Source of the DNA: Planctomycetota bacterium
Lineage (GTDB): Bacteria; Planctomycetota; Phycisphaerae; Sedimentisphaerales; Anaerohalosphaeraceae
Assembly: GCA_030637065.1 (NCBI GenBank)
Contig: DAOVVQ010000045.1
Span: 1-17,797 of the forward strand
Direction: 5' to 3'
DNA: 17,797 nucleotides
Positions 7,846 to 14,091 of this stretch are shown here, piece after piece (position 1 is the first letter of the stretch; each line of letters opens with the position of its first letter). A program made the position numbers and the translations under genes. A model generated the notes under the pieces. It saw only the letters and a list, made by a program, of their open reading frames with translations. It was not told where the DNA came from and ran no database searches.

Positions 7846-8001
7846 TTGCTTATTTACGGCAATGTCGGTGCGGGTAAGGGGTTTTTTGCGGAATCTGGTG
7901 GACAGCCGGGATAAAATAGTTTATATTTGGCGACCGTTGTGAAAATGGGCCCTGCTGCCATGGCGTTTGATTTTTGGCTTGGGGGCATTTTCGGGATAGT
8001 T
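7846..8001. other. Non-coding stretch before tRNA-Gln
   Basis: The 156 bases between the repeat and the tRNA contain no plausible gene. I see no strong sigma-70 promoter, although a promoter for the tRNA must lie here or upstream. An AT-rich patch (AAAATAGTTTATATTTGG, about 7913-7930) is the only candidate. Together with the inverted repeats and hairpin array, the whole 7407-8001 interval holds regulatory or repeat sequence only. Confidence 0.4.
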
Positions 8002-8072
8002 TGGGGAATAGTGTAACGGCAGCACGACTGACTCTGAATCAGTTAGTTCAGGTTCGAATCCTGGTTCCCCAG
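8002..8072 (+). tRNA. tRNA-Gln (anticodon CUG)
   Basis: A full cloverleaf can be drawn. The acceptor stem TGGGGAA (8002-8008) pairs with TTCCCCA (8065-8071), with G as discriminator base. The D arm is GTGTAACGGCAGCAC. The anticodon stem ACTGA/TCAGT encloses loop CTCTGAA, giving anticodon CTG, which reads CAG (glutamine). The T arm contains GGTTCGAATCC. The 3' CCA is not encoded and must be added after transcription. U1-A72 pairing is the normal identity feature of tRNA-Gln. It stands alone between two repeat units. No integrase or attachment-site duplication is seen beside it. Confidence 0.95.
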
Positions 8073-8152
8073 GTTTTGTAAGTTGTTTTTGGGTAAGGAG
8101 TTACAGGTTGAGAGTCATTAGTCGTTAGTGTTTAGCTGGTTGAGGTCGACTT

Positions 8153-8200
8153 CCACCTTCGCCAAGGCTACGGCGAGACAGGTTGTCGGCAACTGTTTTA
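8153..8200 (+). repeat. Dispersed repeat, copy 2 (module 1 only)
   Basis: The first 30 bases are identical to 9052-9081, including CCTTCGCCAAGGCTACGGCG. The next 18 are similar (TTGTCGGCAACTGTTTTA against CTGGCGGATACTATTTTA), and then similarity ends. This copy therefore lacks the second module seen in the other copies. It lies 80 bases after tRNA-Gln and upstream of the ABC ATPase gene. Short open frames across it, such as one giving STFAKATARQVVG, are translations of the repeat rather than genes. Confidence 0.8.
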
Positions 8201-8318
8201 AGTTCTTATACATCAAATCGGTTAGTTTGAGTAAAATAGAAGACAAGTGTGTGTCTGAATCTAAATTTTTGGGCGGCCTGTGGCTGCCGACGTTTAGGTT
8301 TATTTTTTTGGAGATAAT

Positions 8319-9041
8319 ATGATTAGCGTAAAACATCTTCGGCGTAGTTTCGGGCCTATTGTGGCGGTCGATGACATTTCGTTCGAAGTTGCCAAGGGCG
8401 AGGTGTTGGGCTTTTTGGGGCCTAACGGGGCTGGCAAGAGTACGGCGATGAAGATGCTGGTTGGGTTTTTGAGCCCTGACGGCGGGTCAGCGACGATTTG
8501 CGGACATGATGTCGTCTCGGATCCGGTGGCGGTGAAGCGATGTATCGGTTATTTGGCGGAAAACGCACCTGCTTATCCCGAGATGACGGTTGGCAGCTTT
8601 TTGGACTTTGTTTGCGATGCCCGGCAGATCAAGGGGCAAAATCGCAAGTCGGCCCTTGACCGGGTGGTTCCCGTCTGTTCGATCGAATCGGTGTACCACC
8701 AGACTATCGGGACGCTTTCGAAGGGTTATCGCAGGCGTGTCGGTCTGGCCCAGGCGTTGATCCATGACCCCGAGGTGCTGGTGCTGGATGAGCCGACGGA
8801 CGGTCTTGACCCGAATCAGAAGCATGAGGTCCATGATCTTATCTGCCGGATGGGCAAGGATAAGTGCATTATCATTTCGACGCATATCCTCGATGAGGTC
8901 GAGGTGGTCTGCAATCGCAGTATAATCATCGCCCGCGGCAAGATCTTAGTCGACTCGACGCCGCAGGCACTAAAGGAAAAGTATAAGTGCTCGCTCGACG
9001 AGGTGTTCCGCAAGATAACAACTACCAAAAAGAGTGCGTAG
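8319..9041 (+). CDS. ABC transporter ATP-binding protein (GldA-like)
   Basis: A 240-residue cytoplasmic ATPase that would power the membrane proteins encoded downstream. All core motifs are present: Walker A GPNGAGKST (34-42), a Q-loop region IGYLAENAPAYPEMT with the ENxPxY form usual in GldA/ABC-2 exporters, signature LSKGY (133-137), Walker B VLVLDEP (153-159), D-loop GLDP and switch His 189 (STHILDE). GGAG lies six bases before the ATG. The C-terminus SLDEVFRKIT is typical of ABC-2 ATPases such as those for export of polymers or lipids and for gliding-motility GldA. It is the first of four plus-strand genes. The following gap of 170 bases is filled mainly by a repeat, unlike the tight spacing of the permease and GldG-like genes. 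The cargo is unknown. Confidence 0.94.
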   Translation: MISVKHLRRSFGPIVAVDDISFEVAKGEVLGFLGPNGAGKSTAMKMLVGFLSPDGGSATICGHDVVSDPVAVKRCIGYLAENAPAYPEMTVGSFLDFVCDARQIKGQNRKSALDRVVPVCSIESVYHQTIGTLSKGYRRRVGLAQALIHDPEVLVLDEPTDGLDPNQKHEVHDLICRMGKDKCIIISTHILDEVEVVCNRSIIIARGKILVDSTPQALKEKYKCSLDEVFRKITTTKKSA

Positions 9042-9051
9042 GGCGGGCTCC

Positions 9052-9156
9052 CCACCTTCGCCAAGGCTACGGCGAGACAGGCTGGCGGATACTATTTTAT
9101 GCTGGATTCCCGCCTTCGCGGGAATGACAAGATGTATGCAGCGCTTGGTTAAAATG
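9052..9156 (+). repeat. Dispersed repeat, copy 3 (modules 1 and 2 joined)
   Basis: This is the fullest copy. Module 1 (9052-9081) is identical to 8153-8182. Module 2 (from about 9083) matches 7741-7845. Module 2 contains an 8-bp hairpin, ATTCCCGC-CTTC-GCGGGAAT (9106-9125). It starts ten bases after the ATPase stop and ends 55 bases before the permease start, so it is transcribed within the operon. It could affect mRNA stability or relative expression of the two genes, which is inference. No T tract follows the hairpin, so strong termination is unlikely. Confidence 0.8.
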
Positions 9157-9211
9157 ATATGAATTTTGTGAATTTGGTTTTGGAATCGTTATTGATACAG
9201 GAGTTTTTGAT

Positions 9212-9943
9212 ATGACCGGTTTAATGGCGGTGTTTAAGAGAGAGTTGAAGGGTTACTTTGCGACCCCGGTGGCGTATGTTTTTCTGGTGATATTCCTTTT
9301 TTTTTCGGGGTATCTGACGTTTAAGGAGGGTTTCTTCGAATTTCGGCAGGCGGACATGCGGCCTTTCTTTGCGAATCTGCCGCTTTTGTTCGTATTTATG
9401 ATCCCTTCGACGGCGATGCGTCTTTGGGCTGAGGAGCGAAAGACCGGCTCAATCGAGCTGCTGCTGACGCTGCCGGTTACGGTTACTCAGGCGGTGATCG
9501 CCAAGTTCGCGGCGGCGTGGTGTTTTTTGGGTATCGCGTTGTTTCTGACGTTTCCGGTGCCGATGACGGTTTGTTATCTTGGCGACCCTGACAAGGGGCT
9601 GATCGTTACGGGCTATATCGGCAGCTTTCTGATGGCGGGCGGTTTTCTGGCGATCGGGTCGTTTTTCTCCGCTCTTGCCAAGAACCAGGTGGTCAGCTTT
9701 ATTCTGGCTGTGGCGGCCTGCGGCGTTCTGGTTTATGCGGGTATGCCGAGTACGCTGAATTATTTTGCGGGTATTTTCGGGCCGGGGTCGGTTCCGGTGA
9801 TAGAGAGCCTGAGTTTTCAGTCGCATTTCGATTCGGTTCTCAAGGGTGTGATCGAGTTTAAGGACATAGCGTATTTTGTGATACTGATCGTCGGCTGGAT
9901 ATGGGCGTGCAGTATTATTTTAGATGAAAGGAAGGCGAGCTGA
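9212..9943 (+). CDS. ABC-2 type permease (GldF-like)
   Basis: This 243-residue integral membrane protein has about six hydrophobic segments. They start with FATPVAYVFLVIFLFFSGYL after a short basic N-terminus (FKRELKGY) and end with YFVILIVGWIWACSIILDERKAS. The sequence RLWAEERKTGSIELLLTLPVT between the second and third segments is the cytoplasmic coupling-type motif characteristic of ABC-2 permeases such as GldF and NosY. It would form the membrane channel with the upstream ATPase. A strong AGGAG lies upstream of the ATG. Its TGA overlaps the ATG of the next gene by one base (TGATG at 9941-9945), which implies translational coupling and a fixed ratio of the two products. Only one permease-type gene is present, so a homodimer is likely. 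Confidence 0.93.
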   Translation: MTGLMAVFKRELKGYFATPVAYVFLVIFLFFSGYLTFKEGFFEFRQADMRPFFANLPLLFVFMIPSTAMRLWAEERKTGSIELLLTLPVTVTQAVIAKFAAAWCFLGIALFLTFPVPMTVCYLGDPDKGLIVTGYIGSFLMAGGFLAIGSFFSALAKNQVVSFILAVAACGVLVYAGMPSTLNYFAGIFGPGSVPVIESLSFQSHFDSVLKGVIEFKDIAYFVILIVGWIWACSIILDERKAS

Positions 9944-11922
9944 TGAACAGGTTGATACGAGCGATAATCGCAATATTTTTTGTCGCGGTGATTACTTTTT
10001 CCGGTATCAGCATTTGCCAGAGTATCGGTAAGTCGCTGCGGCTCGACATTACGGATCAGGGTCTTTACACGCTTTCCGAGGGTACGAAGACGATTCTTGG
10101 CGGGCTGAACCAGCCTGTTCGGCTTAAGCTTTATTATACCAGGACTGCGGCGATCAAGGGCCCGGACCAGATTCGGTTCTTTAATAATTATTATCATTTC
10201 GTAAGTGCTTTGTTAGACGAATATGTCAAGGCTGGCAAGGGCAATGTCGAGCTTGAGGTGATCGATCCCCGTCCGTTTTCCGACGAGGAGGTCGCCGCTA
10301 TTCGTTATGGCCTGCAACGGTTCAGTATTACCGAGGAGGAGAACTTTTTCTTCGGGCTGGTGGTTCAGACTCAGTTCGGTGTTGAAAAGACGATCGAGTT
10401 TTTCAGTCCCGACCGGCAGAGTTTCGTCGAGTACGATATCAGTTATCTCATCGATACGGCGACGACGCGGCAGAAGAAAAAAATCGGTGTCATTAGTTCG
10501 CTGTCGGTGACGGGCGACGATGTTACGGGTTATATGGCACAAATGATGCAGATGCAGGGCCAGACGCCCAAGCCGGCATGGGCGATAGTTCAGCACCTCA
10601 AGCAGATCTATGAGGTAAGCGATGTGGGGACGGATGTCGAGGAGATCAGTGACGTTGATATTCTGTTAGTGATCCATCCGAAGGACCTTGGGCAGCAGAC
10701 GCTGTTTGCGATCGATCAATTTGTCCTGAGGGGCGGCAGGACGATAGTTTTTGTCGACCCTTATTGTATTGCCGACCAGCCCGCTCCTCAGCAGATGATG
10801 TCGGGGCAGATGCCATCGAGCAGCTCGAATCTCTCAGCGCTGATGAATACGTGGGGTCTGAGGATGCCTGAGAATACTTTTGCCGGAGACCGGGTTCTTG
10901 CTTTGACCGGCTCTACGAGCGCGACCAGCAGGCCCGAGAAGATACTGAGTATGCTGAGCCTTAATAAGCAATGTTTTAATTCAGATAGCGTTATCACATC
11001 CGAGCTTAACTCAGTGCGGGTGATGCTTCCGGGCGTGCTGGAACGGACGGATTTCGGCGGCGGCGAAGGGGAACCCGAAATTACTTATACGCCGCTGGTA
11101 ACTACGACCAATCGGGGTAATTCATGGACGATAAGCAGTCCGTATGAGTTGATGCGTCCGGATTATGCCCGGCTCCTCTCGCGGTTTGTCGACGGCAGTG
11201 AGCCGGTGGTGATGGCTTACCAGCTTACGGGCAGATTTAAGTCGAGCTTTCCGGAGGGCATACAGGTAGCCGATCCGGATGCCTCAGCCGAGGTCCAGGC
11301 GGATGGCGAAACGCCGGCGGTGCTCAGGACGGTTACGGGCCTTACGGAATCTTCCGCTGACGGTGCGGTGATCGTTTTTGCCGATGTCGATATGATCACC
11401 GATTCCGCGGCGTATCAGCGGACGTTTTTCGGGGCGATGGCGGTGGCGGGCGATAACAGCTCTCTTTTGCTCAATGCCATCGAGGATATGTCGGGTTCGA
11501 GCGCGTTGATCTCGATTCGGTCCCGCGGCAATTTCAGTCGTCCGTTTACGGTTGTCGACGAGATCGAGATGCAGGCCGAGCAGGAGACGGCGGTGGAAGA
11601 GGCGAAGATCACTGCCGCGATCGCGGGTTTTCAGCAGGAGCTTAACGAGAAGCTCTCTTCTTTGAAGGCCGACGAGAGCGCGTTGATCCAGAGCACTATT
11701 CTGATCGAGAAACGGGAGATCGAAGGCAAGATCGCCGAGGCCCAGCGGGACCTGCGTCTTATCAAGAGCAAGCGACGCAAGCAGATCGAAGCACTCGGTT
11801 CGACGCTTCGGAATTTCTGCACTCTGCCCGGGCCCGGTTTGATATTGCTTATCGCGATCGTTATCGGCATCCGGCGGAAGGTTATTCGCCGGCATTATAT
11901 CAGCCATGCGAGCGATTCGTGA
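9943..11922 (+). CDS. GldG-like ABC transporter auxiliary protein
   Basis: A 659-residue protein with one N-terminal membrane segment (residues about 5-27), a large periplasmic part and a C-terminal membrane anchor (LPGPGLILLIAIVIGI) followed by basic residues. The sequence just after the first segment, RLDITDQGLYTLSEGTKTIL, is the hallmark of the GldG family, in which TLS-x-x-T precedes a domain resembling the ABC-type auxiliary component seen with gliding-motility and IFT52-like proteins. Residues about 555-625 are rich in E, K, Q and A with heptad-like spacing and probably form a coiled coil before the anchor. It is translationally coupled to the permease. In Bacteroidetes GldAFG is needed for gliding; outside that phylum the homologous clusters have no established role, and motility should not be assumed here. 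Confidence 0.9.
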   Translation: MNRLIRAIIAIFFVAVITFSGISICQSIGKSLRLDITDQGLYTLSEGTKTILGGLNQPVRLKLYYTRTAAIKGPDQIRFFNNYYHFVSALLDEYVKAGKGNVELEVIDPRPFSDEEVAAIRYGLQRFSITEEENFFFGLVVQTQFGVEKTIEFFSPDRQSFVEYDISYLIDTATTRQKKKIGVISSLSVTGDDVTGYMAQMMQMQGQTPKPAWAIVQHLKQIYEVSDVGTDVEEISDVDILLVIHPKDLGQQTLFAIDQFVLRGGRTIVFVDPYCIADQPAPQQMMSGQMPSSSSNLSALMNTWGLRMPENTFAGDRVLALTGSTSATSRPEKILSMLSLNKQCFNSDSVITSELNSVRVMLPGVLERTDFGGGEGEPEITYTPLVTTTNRGNSWTISSPYELMRPDYARLLSRFVDGSEPVVMAYQLTGRFKSSFPEGIQVADPDASAEVQADGETPAVLRTVTGLTESSADGAVIVFADVDMITDSAAYQRTFFGAMAVAGDNSSLLLNAIEDMSGSSALISIRSRGNFSRPFTVVDEIEMQAEQETAVEEAKITAAIAGFQQELNEKLSSLKADESALIQSTILIEKREIEGKIAEAQRDLRLIKSKRRKQIEALGSTLRNFCTLPGPGLILLIAIVIGIRRKVIRRHYISHASDS

Positions 11923-12036
11923 AAAATACGGGACATTGAACGGGATGCAGGACATTTAACAAAAGGATTCGGATATCGAAGGTAGCTGGCAGGTTGCCGA
12001 AGTCCGGTTATACGGTTTTGAGTTGGAGTTTGGAAT

Positions 12037-13143
12037 ATGAGTAATAAGAAGCTTACGATTTTGGGCATTGTTGCGATTGTGATGTTGATCCTTGCCGGTC
12101 TGGGTCGTTTTGGCTTGCGACAGCAAAGCACTGCGATTTCCGGGCAATCGTACCTTATACAGGGTCTTGACCCGGCGGAGATCGGTTCGATCATATTGGC
12201 TGGTCAAGGGGGCGAAACGGTTACGATGGTTCGCAGGGGCACGCATTTTGTGGTCGCCGAGAAGGACGATTACATCGCGAAGACCGAGGAGATCAACGGT
12301 CTGATCAATACGTGTTTCGACCTGAAGACCGATGAGTTGATCACGAAGAACGCGGTAAATCACGAAGATCTTGGCGTAACAAAGGCCACAGCCGGACATG
12401 CGGTTAAGTTCATGGATAAGGCCGGCAATCCGATAATCGGTTTTTTCCTTTCGGATACCACTGCCGAAGGCAATGCCTATGTCCGGCTGACATCGAGCGA
12501 TGATGTGTATCTGATGACTGTTTCGCCGCAGCTTACGGCCTCTGCTGTCGACCTGGTCGACCGTGACATCCTGAGCGTCGAGCAGGACAAGATAAAGAAT
12601 GTGACGGTTACCGGCCCGGAGGGCAGTTACACGTTAAAAAGGCAGGACGATGGCGGCGAGATCGTTCTTGACGGCGAAATGCCGGAAGGCAAGCAGTTTA
12701 AGGGCAGCGATTACCGGTCGGTCTTTTCCGCTTTGACGAATCTTCGGTTCGACGATGTGATCAGGGAGATTTCCAAGCCTTTGGACCTGAAGTTCGATGC
12801 GACTTATATGTGCAAAGTCGAGGACGGGACCGTCTATACGTTGGCGATCGGCAAGGTCGACGATAAGACGTATATAAGCTGCGATGCGATGCATGCGGAT
12901 AAGACGATGGTTACCAAGGATCGAAGGGTCGAATCGGAAGAGGAATTGAAGGATAAAGAGGCCCTGCTGATCGCCCGGGATAATGCCAAGGGATTTTCCA
13001 CGAGACATGCCGGCTGGGTTTACGAAATAGCCGAGTACAAGGCGGGCCATCTGACAAAGACGCTGTCCGATCTGCTCGAAGATGTGCCCGACGAGGAAGA
13101 AGAGGCCGGACAAGAGGGCGGCGAGTCCGGATCGGCTCAATAG
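12037..13143 (+). CDS. DUF4340-type membrane-anchored protein
   Basis: This 368-residue protein has an N-terminal anchor (KLTILGIVAIVMLILAGLG) and an extracytoplasmic region of alternating short strands. Motifs fitting DUF4340 are the strand-turn unit VDRDILSVEQDKIKNVTVTG, then YTLKRQDDGG, and further repeats such as LRFDDVI. These proteins commonly follow GldG-like genes in operons, so it is probably a partner of the upstream ABC machine, perhaps sharing substrate handling outside the membrane. The C-terminus is very acidic (DVPDEEEEAGQEGGES) and probably disordered. GGAG lies about eight bases before the ATG. It starts 114 bases after the GldG-like stop. That gap contains only a loose direct repeat (GGACATTGAAC/GGACATTTAAC). 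No intrinsic terminator is evident after the gene. Confidence 0.85.
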   Translation: MSNKKLTILGIVAIVMLILAGLGRFGLRQQSTAISGQSYLIQGLDPAEIGSIILAGQGGETVTMVRRGTHFVVAEKDDYIAKTEEINGLINTCFDLKTDELITKNAVNHEDLGVTKATAGHAVKFMDKAGNPIIGFFLSDTTAEGNAYVRLTSSDDVYLMTVSPQLTASAVDLVDRDILSVEQDKIKNVTVTGPEGSYTLKRQDDGGEIVLDGEMPEGKQFKGSDYRSVFSALTNLRFDDVIREISKPLDLKFDATYMCKVEDGTVYTLAIGKVDDKTYISCDAMHADKTMVTKDRRVESEEELKDKEALLIARDNAKGFSTRHAGWVYEIAEYKAGHLTKTLSDLLEDVPDEEEEAGQEGGESGSAQ

Positions 13144-13252
13144 CCGGTCGGCAAGTCGGTGTGCATACGCCCATCGGTTTGCTGCGCAAACACGCTGCCA
13201 CCCTTGCTGACGGACTGGCGCGAATTTTTTTATTGGAATCGGTATTATCCGG

Positions 13253-14020
13253 TCACAGATCGAATTGGGCGGTCAGGAATGTGTGGTCGCTTGGGCGCTG
13301 GGCCGAGCGGGGGGTCTTGTCGATCCAGCAGGCGGTCGATCTTTGTGCAAGCGGTTTTGTGGCCATTATGTGGTCGAGACGCCAGCCGCGATTTCTTCTT
13401 AATGAGTTCGCCCTGTAATCCCAGAAGGTGTATTGCTCAGGCTCGGTGCAGTGGGCCCTGAATACGTCGACGAAGCCGAAGGCAAGGACTTTCTTGAGAG
13501 CATCGCGGACTTCCTGACAGAAACAGACGTGTCCGAAGAGGTCTTCGGGGCTGTGGACGTCGATAGCTTCGGGGGCGACGTTAAGGTCGCCGAGCCAGAC
13601 GAGTTTTTCGGTTGGCTTAAAGTGGCTTTGGAAATATCGGCCCAGTCGCTCGAACCAGTCGAGTTTGTAGCGGAATTTTTCCGAGTCCGGCTCGAAACCC
13701 TGGGGGATGTATGTATTTACTATCGTGACGCCTTTTATGACGGCTTTTGCCAGGCGCGGCTCGTCTTTTGGTTCGTCGTCGAGGCCGAATGAGACATCGC
13801 TGATCCGGCTATTGCTGAAAATTGCGACGCCGTTATATTTTTTTTGTCCGCGGAAGACGACGTTATAGCCGGAGTTCTCGAATGCTTCGAGCGGGAAATC
13901 GTGGTCCTGGACCTTGGTCTCCTGTATGCAGAGCACATCGGGCCGGTTTTCGGCGAGCCATCCGGTTACAATTTCGATCCGGGCCCGCAGGGAATTGGCG
14001 TTGAAGGTTGCTATCTTCAC
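13253..14020 (-). CDS. xth: Exodeoxyribonuclease III / AP endonuclease
   Basis: A 255-residue cytoplasmic DNA-repair enzyme of the exonuclease III family, which cuts at abasic sites and removes 3' blocking groups with Mg2+. Active-site residues appear in order: N7 in ATFNANSLRAR, E34 in CIQETK, Y104 in NTYIPQG, D145 and N147 in GDLNVAP, D216 in GWRLDHIMAT, and the D245-H246 pair in PSDHTFL. The start codon is GTG (complement of 14018-14020), chosen because the protein begins KIATFNANS exactly as family members do. The ribosome site is weak. It is convergent with the DUF4340 gene and separated from it by 109 bases. The GT4 fusion gene ends 71 bases upstream on the same strand, so both may share a transcript. 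Length is normal. Confidence 0.97.
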   Translation of the reverse strand: MKIATFNANSLRARIEIVTGWLAENRPDVLCIQETKVQDHDFPLEAFENSGYNVVFRGQKKYNGVAIFSNSRISDVSFGLDDEPKDEPRLAKAVIKGVTIVNTYIPQGFEPDSEKFRYKLDWFERLGRYFQSHFKPTEKLVWLGDLNVAPEAIDVHSPEDLFGHVCFCQEVRDALKKVLAFGFVDVFRAHCTEPEQYTFWDYRANSLRRNRGWRLDHIMATKPLAQRSTACWIDKTPRSAQRPSDHTFLTAQFDL

Positions 14021-14091
14021 TTTGTGCTTTCTATAGCCATTTTAGCCGCCGACAGCCACACGCATTTAGCTGTCGTCGGCGAGATCAGTGC

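Noticed and set aside
7900..8200. Integrated element at tRNA-Gln
   Set aside because: tRNA genes are common integration sites, but no integrase, second attachment copy or phage/plasmid gene is present.
8128..8322. Short open frame downstream of tRNA-Gln (64 residues)
   Set aside because: Its first third is a translation of the dispersed repeat (STFAKATARQVVG) and it overlaps the ABC ATPase start; no ribosome site fits.
7600..9200. CRISPR array
   Set aside because: The repeats are three unequal mosaic copies with no regular spacing or unique equal-length spacers, and there are no cas genes.
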